A stretch of DNA of 64,000 bases from Undaria pinnatifida (lineage: Eukaryota; Sar; Phaeophyceae; Laminariales; Alariaceae), in contig JABAKD010000017.1 in NCBI GenBank assembly GCA_012845835.1, positions 7,401,600 through 7,465,599 of the forward strand, written 5' to 3'. The notes under the pieces were generated by a model. It saw nothing but the letters and a program-made list of their open reading frames with translations, did no database searches and was not told the DNA's origin. Positions 35,383 through 45,869 of this stretch are shown here, piece by piece. Position numbers and translations under genes: made by a program. Each line of letters starts with the position of its first letter. The first letter of the stretch is position 1.

Positions 35383-35625
35383 AAAAATACACTCCAGCTG
35401 TGAGATCGAAGATTTCGTCGAAACTCATAGTTGCAAGCTGTGTGTGATACTCCGATCGCGCGTAATACTGAGTGTGCGTCCTCAGCAAGGATATAGGTCG
35501 GCGACTCCCCTTGGAATTACAGTGTAGGTTGTACCAGGGTCAACAGGGTGACGTCAATCTGCTTGTGCGCGGAAACTATAAAACCCGTTTTTGAGGCGGA
35601 CAAAATTTGATAGTAGCTATGGAAA
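35383..35625 (+). repeat. Dispersed repeat R1, copy 2
   Basis: Collinear with 3234-3485 but more diverged and not followed by G-rich satellite, so R1 can exist apart from that satellite. Confidence 0.7.
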
Positions 35626-35793
35626 AAAGTGCATCTGATCAGTTTATCAAAATATTTATTATGTGTGACATCAGAAAGATCATTTTCTTCCGTCCTTCGA
35701 TCCTCCGATATCATGCGAACGGGGATCACGTCACATAAAATTCATCACATCACATGGTTAACGCCGCCACAGTAATACATATGTACGGGCATA

Positions 35794-36617
35794 GGGCGGG
35801 GACACAAAGTGTCCCCTGCAGGTCTGCCAATTGAGCAGCTCCTCGGAGAGTACTCACTTTCTGAACCTTCGCAGAGACGTAGCTTTACTCGATTGCGCCA
35901 GAGCCCCGGATGACTTCTGAAGTCGGAGGAACGTGCCTCCGACCTATTTCCTGACTATCTCCAACATGAAACGGCAACCTTATCATACGAAACCCATCCA
36001 AACTATGTCAGTTCGGATACTCACAGGCCTTTCGAGGACATATTCTGACACTAACCCACCCTGATGAGCCGCATATGCAGAAATATGGGAGGTTCGGGGA
36101 AAATCCGGTTCTACGAACAGACCGTGAGTAGGCCTTTCGAGGACATATTCTAACACTAACCCACCCTGATGAGCCGCATATGCAGAAATATGGGAGGTTC
36201 GGGGAAAATCCGGTTCTACGAACAGACCGTGAGTAGGCCTTTCGAGGACATATTCTAACACTAACCCACCCTGATGAGCCGCATATGCAGAAATATGGGA
36301 GGTTCGGGGAAAATCCGGTTCTACGAACAGACCGTGAGTAGGCCTTTCGAGGACATATTCTAACACTAACCCACCCTGATGAGCCGCATATGCAGAAATA
36401 TGGGAGGTTCGGGGAAACTCCGGTTCTACGAACAGACCGTGAGTAGGCCTTTCGAGGACATATTCTAACACTAACCCACCCTGATGAGCCGCATATGCAG
36501 AAATATGGGAGGTTCGGGGAAACTCCGGTTCTACGAACAGACCGTGAGTCGAAGAAGGGGCTCCTCAAAATCCACTCCCACACCTGTAACGGTCTGGCTA
36601 TGGAGCCAGTAACACGT
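35794..36617 (+). repeat. Dispersed repeat R2, copy B (expanded)
   Basis: Starts GGGCGGGGACACAAAGTGTC, a near-perfect palindrome, and ends GGTCTGGCTATGGAGCC like copy A. It differs from copy A mainly by holding five instead of one 105-bp module. Without the additional modules it would be about 400 bp. Confidence 0.75.
36026..36550 (+). repeat. Five 105-bp tandem units
   Basis: Units begin at 36026, 36131, 36236, 36341 and 36446 with GGCCTTTCGAGGACATATTC and end ACCGTGAGT. They are nearly identical; units 1-3 have AAAATCC where 4-5 have AAACTCC. The period is a multiple of three, so two minus-strand frames stay open through it; no independent evidence supports a protein. Confidence 0.95.
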
Positions 36618-37345
36618 GAAGGAAAGCAGTTGAAGGAAACGTAGACCTTACAACAAGGCGAGAGCCACCCATCAAGAACCTCGCACGTACCGCCGGTGTG
36701 GCGAGGGGGTGCAGCAAAAGTTCTAGAACCTGTTGCAAACCGCCGGTTTGGCGGGGGGGGGCAGGAAAGGCTTTAAGGCAAACTATCCACAGAAAAAGTA
36801 CTATGGCGAGGCGGGCCCTCGTCGATATGAAGGGGAACACAGGCGCTAAGACAAGGGAGAGGTCATGCGAAAAACCTACCGCCGGCCACCGACATGGCGG
36901 GTGGTCAGACGACGAAACGACAAGTACCCGGCATGGAAGGTGGCCCCACTTACAGCCCCGCGAGGGGGGAAATATTCAGTCGAAAAAACGAAGTTGAACA
37001 AATACAACGCACAAAAAAAAAAGATGACTCACAGGCCCGTACATAGTCCTGTACCACGTTACGCCAGAACAGGGTACCCTTGTCGCCCCCCGGCTCTGGG
37101 CTAACGAGGGCGTCGGCAGGGCGAAACTGAACAACAACGAGAAGGCGACAGTCCTTCGCCTCAAATAGCCACGTTTAACCCGAATCCTGGCCGGACACTG
37201 AGCAGGGTGTTCGGCAGGACGAAACAAACAGGGAAGAACCGCCCCGAAACCTCTCAAAACACCATGAACAACCCAAGGGCAAAGATTCTAACCTCATCAC
37301 GCAAACAAAATGGAGAACCATCGAGGAACGGTTGCGATTCAAACG
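36618..37345. other. Region downstream (3') of minus-strand retroelement pol
   Basis: No gene recognised. Three short hairpin-prone motifs based on ACCGCCGG...GGCGGG occur near 36690, 36740 and 36880. A 3' LTR of the minus-strand element would be expected here but I could not match one to sequence beyond 45470. Confidence 0.35.
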
Positions 37346-38998
37346 TCAACTGGCCACGGCCGCGCCTCGAGATTCATCCACGTTACGTTGGATCCCCCGA
37401 AGAAAGGCGCTGGCGATGTGAACTCGCAGGCACCAAGAGCCTCGTACGGCTCCCGTCGAGGTCGTGTAGCGCGCGGGGGGAAGAGGATTTTTAATCGGTC
37501 CCGGGTCGTCCACAAAGCGGACCAGGTATATCTTGTCCTCGGTAGTGCTCGCGCTGATTTTTCAAAGCCGCCAAAATCCATCGTCTCCCTTGTACCAAAC
37601 GTGTGCCCCCTTAGGAAGTACCGTGTCGTGGTAGCGACGGAACCGATCGACGCGGAGAGCCCAAGCGTATCCCGGCGCTAGAAAACGTTCCCTATTGTCG
37701 CGTGAAAGCTCGCGCTGTGCCGCCCGATCCGCATGTGACGGTAGAGGCGGTTGGTTTGGCGGTACTGGTCCGGGGTTCCGGCCCAATAGCGCAAGATGTG
37801 GCGGCGGGAGCGATGGAGGTCCATTTCCCGCTTCCAGGAAGGTTCGGAGAGTCCCGCCCAGTGCGTATTGTATAGCACCACGATGACGCCACCTCGTCCC
37901 CCGTGCCAAGTGATGACCAGTTATCTACTGCACCTCCAGTCGTTAGAGGGGAGTCAAACCGTCGTCTTGAGTGACGTGGTACGGCGGGGAAATCTTGGAA
38001 AAAATGTTGAGCACGTACTGCGTCAGCCCCGCCGGTAGGTATTTAAGCGTATCCCCGCTGTCGTGGGAGTTGGCGCAGGGTTTGCACCCCTCGATGTCAC
38101 ACGCCGACGAGCGTCCGAACAGGGCAGATCGAAAGGGAGGCCCAAATAGAGGAGGTTGCTTACTAGCGGCGACCCGTCCGGGTCTCGGCGGCGGAGGGGG
38201 GACCGACTGCCAGGATCTTGTACAACCCGTCCAGTTAAGCGCGGGTTTGGCCTTGAGTACGTTAGCGACGGTGATCGCCTTGACACCCTGTCGGACGGTG
38301 GAGGCAGAGTTGAACGCCGATGCCCAACCACCCGTAGCGAAGTTAGGTGCTGGACGCAGCGCGTCGGCGAGGGCAGAGTTTCCGCGGTTAACACGACAAA
38401 CAGTGAGGGCGTGGTGTGCGCGGCTAATGTCGTTCACGCGCTTTCGCCTGTCGATGGCCAAGTCGCAATAGGCCAGGTGATCGCGGGCTAGTCTCTGGTG
38501 TCCCACGACGCCAGTGCGGTCTAAACCCGTCATGGAGAGCCGTGGGAGTCCGCCCATGTGGATATCGTTGGGCGCCAGACCCGTGGCCGCGCTGACGGAA
38601 TTGTTGTAAGCGAATACGACGTGGGGCAGATGCAAGTCCCAATCATCTTGTCAATCGTTGCCGACCATAGCCAGCACTTGGGCCATAGTGTGGCTCACCC
38701 GCTCAACGCCCCCGTTGCAGTTGGGATTAAAGGAGCTCGTAGCAAGCTTGTACACACCCAACAACTGATATACAGCTTGTGAAAGCTTGGGAGCAGAACT
38801 GTCGGCCGTTTTCCCAGAGTATGGTGCGCGGGCACCCGACAAGGAGAGATATTCGTTCACCAGGGTATTGGCTGTACCCTCGGCGTTGACCTCAGCGGCA
38901 GTGACGGGGAACGTGTCGGCCCGGCGACTGAAGTGATCGGTGAGCAGCGGGATGTAGGTGTTGCCTCGTGGTGTGACCGGGAGGGGGCCGGAATAGTC
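37346..38998 (-). pseudogene. Ty3/gypsy integrase core, chromodomain and Tudor-like C-terminus
   Basis: Reading downward, the integrase core opens DYSGPLPVTPRGNTY (first catalytic Asp at 38996-38998). The second catalytic position reads WENGRQF, so Asp is replaced by Glu (38812-38814), with frameshifts on either side. The third acidic residue is intact in NPNCNGGVERVSHTM (Glu at 38702-38704). A long linker follows to YLPAGLTQYVLN, then a chromodomain-like HWAGLSEPSWKREMDL around 37770-37870, then HVWYKGDDGFWRL, a TGA, and KISASTTED...YLVRFVDDPG, resembling a Tudor-type fold. The natural stop is at 37346-37348. Several frameshifts and stops show decay. Confidence 0.75.
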
Positions 38999-39039
38999 AA
39001 CACTGGCGGCGACACCTGGACCTTCCGGTCAAGGCATTG

Positions 39040-39300
39040 AGATGATTAGCCAACGGGAAGTCATCCGTGGGTTTTTCCGCGCTTGGTACTTCAAGCTGTG
39101 GCGAAGCCACCACCGGGTGCACACATTCATGCCAATCCACCAATAAAACCGCTACACCATGCGCAACGTGCGCGTGGTGCCAAGGTGACAATAGGCCGTC
39201 GAGTGACAAGATTGCATGATATAAGGGCGCATGAGCGGGGGAAGGTACATGCGATCTGGCTCAACGTTTAGCGAGCAAGCAGCTCGCCCCACAGAGTTGG
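39040..39300 (-). pseudogene. Retroelement HHCC zinc-binding region upstream of integrase
   Basis: The minus strand encodes CHSTAYCHLGTTRTLRMV, a stop, then RFYWWIGMNVCTRWWLRHSL. This is the HHCC region that precedes retroviral-type integrase cores. The two histidines remain, but the positions where the two cysteines are expected read Ser and Tyr (HSLKYQ), so zinc binding is lost. The core follows after a short linker. Confidence 0.65.
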
Positions 39301-39510
39301 GTTTGTCAGACATTGTAATCGGCAGTGTAGGGTTACGGACAAGTACGACGATGTCGTCGTCCGGTTGTATGTAGTCTACCCTTGCACGCCAGCTCCTGGA
39401 TTTCTAAGAGGGGTGGACGCTTGTGCGAGGGGTAGCACGCCAAAACGTCGCGCGGCAGGATCGATGGTCGGCCGATAGAGACAAAACGCATCATGGCGTG
39501 ACACGTCGGC

Positions 39511-40362
39511 TCAGCGTGCTGCTCTCGATTCCAAATAGCATATAAATAACGCGCGAACCTCGTCTGGAAGATGGCCGAGGGAAACCCATAGTCTACAGCG
39601 GGGGTGCATTACCATTTGCTGTCGCTGTTTGTCGGCGCGTAGTCGACGATGGAGGAGCTGGAGTGCCAAGGAAGGCAGAAACGGACACAGTCGACCGGGT
39701 GGTTGCGGCGGAGTCTGCCTCCTGTGTAGACGTCTTTGATAGAGAAGTCGGCTGTGCGATGGGCCTTGATATAGCCAGGGCTTCTGTGGAGCCCGTGCCG
39801 CGCTTGATGGTATGGCAGAAACCGAAGCAAAAACGGTGTCAGGGGCCGGCGAAGTCGATCCACGGCCGGCGCAGCCTTCGGTAGTGGCGACGGAGGCAGA
39901 AGCAAGAGCGACGAATCTCTCCGGGCGGGCAGAAAGGCCGTCGATCCTTATACGTGGCTCGTGTGTGCGGCAATCGTTAAATGCGTTAGGGGTGAGAGGG
40001 AGCCCACTGGAGACAGCATATGGAGCGCGGGGCACGAGCCCACCTAAGACAGTGCTTTCGGCGAGGGGCACAAGTCCACCCAAGGCAGTGCGTTCGGTGC
40101 GGGGCACGAGTCCTCCCAAAGCGGTGTTTTCGGTGTGGGGCACGAGTCTACCCAAACCGACCCCTGGGATCGGCGAGGAGGGGGCTTGAAGCCCGCCGGT
40201 CCGAAGGAGGTAGATACAGCTATATCCAACGGGGGTGAGGATTGTCAACGCGACGGGTTTGAAGGTTGTCAGGCCATTGCGGTCGTACTCCGTAGAAAGT
40301 TTAGCGGGCCAGAAAAACCGGCTCTGCCGTTGGCTCTGCCTTTGAGGTACTCGAGTGCACAA
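39511..40362 (-). pseudogene. Unassigned pol segment with 12-residue repeats
   Basis: An open minus frame of 283 codons lies between the NADAR domain and the integrase zinc-binding region, in the same orientation. It carries four 12-residue repeats (LGGLVPRTERTA type). I see no reverse transcriptase motif (no YxDD-like triad) in any minus frame here. Reverse transcriptase may be deleted, or the element may have been non-autonomous. Confidence 0.45.
40031..40174 (-). repeat. 36-bp tandem repeat, four copies
   Basis: Units start at 40031, 40067, 40103 and 40139 (GGCACGAG/GGCACAAG). Length is a multiple of three, and the minus frame encodes LGGLVPRTERTA-like units, consistent with a once-translated low-complexity linker. 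Confidence 0.85.
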
Positions 40363-40867
40363 TCGAACGCGGTGACGACCTCAAGCTACCGCTGGACTCG
40401 TGCGTAGAGGATTCCCACCTTGCCAATGCTCTCCTGTGTCTTGTGGCCGGAGGATATGCGGAACAGTGTTCCCCACAGTACCCTCGGAGGCGTTTGGGAG
40501 CCCAAACAATGTTTCCGCTCTACAAACTAGAGGCGTCCAGTGCCTCAACGAGTCGAGCTTTGCTCCACTGACATAGGCGAGTTTAATAGTGAACGAAAAG
40601 TCGTCAAAGCGTTACAGTACCCCCGACGAAACAGCGCCCGTTTACCTACAGGGTAAGGTCAGGGCCGACGCCAGAAGCTACTCCAAACCTTCACGGCTTT
40701 TAGTCGGCCCACGCGCCAGAGGAATAGGTCTGAAACTCCGAAGGGCAAACTTTAAGAGCACTGGCTGCTGTAAACGGCCCGGCCACGGCGCGGACGAAAT
40801 TTCTTGGTTCTTGCATTCGCAGAGCAGGTGCAGAACCAACTGGGGGAGGCCGGGTGTGCCGACCCGG

Positions 40868-41333
40868 TCTTACTGTCGCGAATAGCTTCGCAAACGACAG
40901 AAAGAGTCCACCGAGCTATTTTTTCTTTTTCATTGGCATGGGTTGTTGGCCCTGGGATCATCCGCCCAGAGACCAATGCTCTATACTGGGTCCAAAGGGC
41001 TGGATTCAGCCAGAAGGTTGTTGTCAGAGCTCCAAAGGTGATTTTTGTATGGCTGGACCCTGCGTGAATTTATCGTAGGTGCCAGATAACACGGCGTTTT
41101 GATTCTCCCTGTCACCAACACCGGAGTCAATGTTGCGACGCCTCGACCGATGCGTTGGCGTGTTCTTGGCCTGGGCGACAACATGATCAGCTCCACTTCT
41201 CGATGGGCTTGGAAACGCCTGGTATTTTCGGCCACCATGTACTGCTCCGCGCCAGAATATGGCACGTTGTCCACGACAAACAACGAAGTGGAACAAAGTG
41301 AAAAATAGGATGGGGACTGCCAGAACAACACCA
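40868..41333 (-). pseudogene. NADAR (YbiA-like) domain inside a retroelement
   Basis: The minus strand encodes VLFWQSPSYFS, then FVVDNVPYSGAEQYMVAENT and RRFQ...RQRIGRG; after a frameshift NAVLSGTYDKFTQGPAIQ; after another SSDNNLLAESSPLDPV; and finally an isolated VCEAIRDS. This order (F-W-x-S-P-x-x-F-S, then V-x-Y-x-x-A-E-Q-Y-M-x-A-E, then K-F-T-Q-x-P, then A-x-x-SPxDxxW) is that of NADAR domains, predicted N-glycosidases of ADP-ribose-type or riboflavin-pathway substrates. The length (about 155 residues) fits. It lies between gag and integrase of the minus-strand LTR element and shares their strand. At least two frameshifts make it inactive now. Confidence 0.7.
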
Positions 41334-41381
41334 CTTTGTCTGTGGAGTATAGCAGAGAACGGTCAAAAGGCGTGTTAAAGT

Positions 41382-41990
41382 TTGGGCCTGCAATGTCCCT
41401 GTCCGGGAACACCAGGCTTCGGGAGCACGACGCGAATACGAACCCGTGGTTTCTCGCCTCGGGTCGTCTTCGCCTGTTGGCGGGGACACGCAAGAATCCG
41501 CTTTAACTGCGCCCGAAAAATAGCAAACACCGACGGTTTCAACACGTCGGTAGACTCGTTGGACATTCGAGTCTGCAATGATCCCTTCTGGGAACACCAG
41601 TACTCGGCTCGTTGGGCCTGTAGCGCCCCCTTGCGGAAAAACCAGGTCTTGGGAGCATGATCAGAGTCCTAACCGGCGGTTTTTCGCCTCGGGTCCTCGT
41701 CATTCGCTGGCGGAAACTCGTAAGAAGCCGCCATCACTGCACCCGAAGATGAGTCCGACACTGACGGTGCCAACCGTCGGTAGCCTCATAGGGTATTTGC
41801 GTCTGCAATGTTCCACTCTGGGAATACCATTCCTCGGCACTTTGGGCCTGCAGTGTCCCCCTCAGGAACACCAGGTCTCGGGAGCACGACGCGAGTCCGA
41901 ACCCACGGTTTCTCTCGTCGTGGCCTTATCGCTCTCTGGCGTATATTCGCAAGAAAACTGCTCTAACTGCGTCCGAAGGGACATGAGTTC
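41382..41990 (-). repeat. 230-bp tandem repeat, 2.6 copies, upstream of NADAR
   Basis: TTGGGCCTGCAATGTCCC-type starts at 41382, 41612 and 41842 are followed by GGAACACCAGG, GGGAGCA(C/T)GA, CGGTTT(C/T)TC and ACTGC landmarks. Present periods are exactly 230 bp. If translated originally, the ancestral unit was probably 231 bp (77 codons) and later lost bases. Confidence 0.8.
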
Positions 41991-42265
41991 AGAGCTGTTC
42001 CAGCTTGATAAGAGGCTCGACTCTTCCGTAATTTTACCGGAATAGCATCCGGCGGATCAGGCTGGAGGCCGTGACGTCACTACTGGCCCGACGTGCAGTG
42101 TCGGATCTTCTTCCTGTACCACTGGGGCAGACGTAGTCTAAAGAAAACGTGGGCTAGCGTGCTAAACGACGAAGCAGGGCCCGTAGACCATGTGGGCGTC
42201 TTCTGGAGCGGGGCTCCGGCAGGTGCAATAAAGGTGGCAAAAAATAGTTTAGCCCGAGAAAGCTC

Positions 42266-45200
42266 TTATCCGTTGGGCCTCTTGGAGAAGGGAGACGAGG
42301 TAGCTAATCTTGTCGACTCCTCCTTGATGGAAAAAAAGGACAGAGCACCCGCTGCTATCGCTAGCAAACACCAGTTCGAGCCTCGCAAAATATCTCGGTG
42401 TTTTAGTGTTGGCCTTCCCACACCCCAAACCGACCGCCACCTCGTGGTCAGAAAGAGTGTTTGACGGTCGGCCGTCCCACACCTCAAACCGACCACCACC
42501 GCCTGGTCAGGGGTAGGGGGGGATGAACACGTTCGCGTAAAAAAGCGACGCGCCGTCACCGCGGCTCTGTTGGTGCGCGATGCGTTCCTGGGGGGAGCGC
42601 GCAAAGTGCAGGCTCCTGTACCATGGTTGATGGGGGCGGCGTGTGGAGCACGGTCCTCCGTCGCCGAGGTTATGCCGCGGCTGAGGGAAACGATGCTGGA
42701 AGCGCGGTGCTCGTCGCCGAACTCAGACCATGACTGAAGGGAACGTCGCTGGAAGCGCGCGTTCTCGCCGTCGAAAACCATTTCCTGGCTGGGGGGAGCC
42801 ACGCTCGAAGCACTAGTTCTTGCCGCCGGTACTACGCCAAGAGAATCGTCCGCAGACGGCGTAGAAGCCCGTGGGCCCTTGACAGAGAAAATATGTGCTG
42901 CATTATTGGACAAGCTAGCAACAGAAACACAAGAATCTTCTGAAACCAAAAGAGGTGTGTCCGTGCTGTTGACGGTGCCGTACAGCCATCGAGCTGTCGA
43001 TTGCCTGTACGAAATGTGCCAGGCTGGCGCGCGTGAGTACTTCCGCAAGGGTTGTAAGCGGCTCCAAAGCTCATTTGATAAGCAGGAGCGGGGGAAGAAG
43101 AGGCTGGCGAGCGCGGGATACCACAATGGTGATCCGACGTGTATGTGTCATCGTTGTGACAGTTCACCTAGCCCTGATCTTGGTGGTACCCTCGCGATTC
43201 ACCAGAAAGATGGCGACAATTTTTCTTGTGGTTGTTGGGGTGGGAAGATAGTGTCGTCTCGGCGGTAGAAGACCATGCGTGGTTGCTAATGTCGGTGTGC
43301 GTCATCGTCACCAAATTGGCTGAGTTCAGGGTTCAAGAAGCCACTCGCAGTAATGAAAGGATGCCTACAATGCCTGAAATAATGGTTGTCTTCGTGGCAG
43401 TTGAGGCAAAACTCCCGGTGTTCCCGGAGGGCATCAGCGCGAGTGGAGGGTGAACCGAGGCCGCTCAAAACGGGAGGGTAATCTGCCCTAGACGAGGCCA
43501 TACAGGCGAAACTCCTGCATAATGATGCTATTCCAGTGGCCAGCAGTTCGATGCGTGGTCACGCCATAGGTCAGATGAATAATCGATGGGCATTACCGTT
43601 GGATGATGGCTCGATCCCGTCCGCCACGAAAGCGACTGGGACGCCACTCGGCCCTGGCCGCGCCCATGATCGTCGGGCCGGGGTCCCGACGGGGCGGATG
43701 ACCGCGCTCTCGTCGAAGAGACAGGCAGAGAAAAAACATTTCGCCGTTGACGGCAGGTGTCGTATTTTGCGCTTAGTCACTAAACGCCCGCAATATAGCA
43801 ACCAACGAGGCGTATGGCCGCCGGTCTGTTTCCTGCGAACCAGGGTACACCGCAGGCATGAGAGCCCGAAGTTGCTCATTCACCGCCATCCGAACCACCC
43901 CCAACACCACATTCGTGCCTGAAAACAAAACACGCTCACTCCCCGTAGCGGTCGACACAAGTACACGAAACTCCTGACAGAGATCAGAAAATGGCGTGCC
44001 GTTACACATTCGAAAAATGTGCAACCTAGTGCAGCCCTCCCCCGTGTCGACCCGGTCAAAGTGCGTCATCAGCACACGCAACAGGAGCGTAAAAGCCTTC
44101 GGCCCATATGCTCCTCCCGCCATTGCTCGCGACAACTGTTTCCTGCTGCCACGGTCCGCTCGCCGTGGTCCGTGCTTGAGGCCGAAGACGAGCGGGAGGA
44201 AGTTGACGAGCCATCTCACGCTGAACGTTTTCTACTGCCCCCCTTTCACCCTCCTTTGCCTCCGCCAGAGCTGCAGCAACTGCCCCGAGTGTTGCGAATA
44301 ATGTTTTCCCCTCGGCGGCGCCCTGAGAAACACCAGCATCCAATGCGCCCCCCCCGCGACCACCACTGCTGTCACCCCCGCAGCGATGGTGGTGGTCGCC
44401 ACCCCCACCATTTTCGGCCGCCACCCCCGAAGCCACCACCCCCACGGGTGTGATCCCTGCGGTCGCGACTGTCGCTGCGTCGCTGTTTCCCCGGTTGCTT
44501 TCCGCGAACTCTTCCTTTCGGGGTTCGGCCAGAAGACGCGGTCGGGGGTCTCGTCGTGGGTCAGCAGCAGGACGTTGAGGAGAGCAAGGGTCGGAGCGGC
44601 TCTCGTCCGTCCTGCACAGGTCGTACAATCCATGCGAGTCCAGGTCGCTTCTTACTGAAAGGGCGTCCGCTTCCCGCGACGTCGGCCTCTCTGATATGAG
44701 GAGGGCGGAGGCCGTTTCCACCACCGCGGTCGACAACGCTGGGAAGAAATCTACCGTCGATGCAGACGCCATGCACGCGACGCTGCCCTTGAAAAAGGCG
44801 TCGTCTACGGGTCGTGGTCGCTGCGATGCGACAGCCTGCAGGCGTGTCGAAGGCGAGGGGGCCGCGATAACTCCCACCGTAGCCTACGCAACTTATTTGG
44901 CGAAGGCTTGTTGCGCTCTTTTTACTACCAGGGACGCCTCCCGCGAAGCGGTCTTATTCTGATCGACATATTCGTCAAACCGACATCGGTGTTTCACGCC
45001 GGATAATCGCCTGGTTGGCGTCGTCGAACAGCTGCTGAGTCCACCCCGCCGCATATGTCAAATCCAAGAGGGCGGCATGGGCTCCCCGGTCCCGGGAGCT
45101 CTGGGGGTTGCGCTCTGTCGAGCGCGGAGAGACCAGGTGGCGGCAGTGGTGGCGTGTCGTATGCGGGGGGGGCAGCTGGTGGCGCTCCCCCGAGGCTGGC

Positions 45201-45469
45201 GAGAGCTGTCGTCGAGATGCCCCCGAGCCTGGTCGAGGTTACTCCGTCTTCTTTTCTGCGCGAACCGGCTAGTCCACCATCTTGGTTGGTGGGTCAGGGT
45301 GGTGGTATGGTGCTACGACTTCTGTCTGTAACCGGAACCCGCCCCCGGTGGTTTCCCCCGTCTCGAGTCGCTGAATCTCGAGTGAGCTCTCCCTGCCTCG
45401 TGGGCATTCAGGTTGAGGCGCGTGGAAGACGTCAGCCTGCCCAGAGTAACCCGCTTCCTCGGTAGACAT
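42266..45469 (-). pseudogene. Gag of minus-strand LTR retroelement
   Basis: The likely start is the ATG at 45467-45469 (MSTEEAGYSGQADVFHAPQP). The frame shifts repeatedly: an Ala/Gly-rich segment at about 44056-44877, a capsid-like helical block GPKAFTLLLRVLMTHFDRVD at 43773-44219, and a nucleocapsid zinc knuckle CLNCHEDNHYFRHC at 43367-43408 whose C-X2-C-X4-H-X4-C ligands are intact. A Ser/Pro/His-rich tail reaches about 42830, followed by an open frame of unknown role to 42266. The gag protein would form the particle and bind RNA. Orientation and order agree with NADAR and integrase further down, so they form one element. Frameshifts show it is dead. Confidence 0.65.
43367..43408 (-). other. 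Intact CCHC zinc knuckle within gag
   Basis: Encodes Cys-Leu-Asn-Cys-His-Glu-Asp-Asn-His-Tyr-Phe-Arg-His-Cys with correct spacing, the best preserved motif of this gag. Confidence 0.8.
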
Positions 45470-45869
45470 GTTGTTGCTTGTTGTCTGTAGGGAGGGCAGC
45501 GGAAGGGAGGGGTGTGGGGGGAGGTGGCGGGATGGAAACGACGAGTACGGGAGCTATGGAGGCAGATATGAAGTTGTGGTGTCCCTGCTACAAGTAGCGG
45601 CAATTTGTTTTTGTGTGCCAGCAAACAGCAAGATATGGACCTCGACTCTGTTCAGCATCAGTGATGGTAGCAGCCACGGCAACTAGCTATTTAATAGGAG
45701 GACAGTGTACCATCCACCAAAACCGCCACAGGAGAGCAGAGCCAAGTCTGATCGTAAGGTATACGCATAACGCCCGCATGAACCGCAGAAAAAAGGGCTA
45801 AAATGGGCTGCACTGAACCTAAGCTCTGTGGAAGGGGTGTAATACAGGAAAGGTGCGTCGGCACCCATC

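Noticed and set aside
36008-36583. Minus-strand 162- and 191-codon repeat proteins
   Set aside because: Entirely produced by the 105-bp tandem units, whose length is a multiple of three; no homologous or unique flanking coding sequence.
44056-44877. Independent 273-codon protein
   Set aside because: It is the N-terminal, frameshifted part of the minus-strand gag, continuing into the capsid-like block in another frame.
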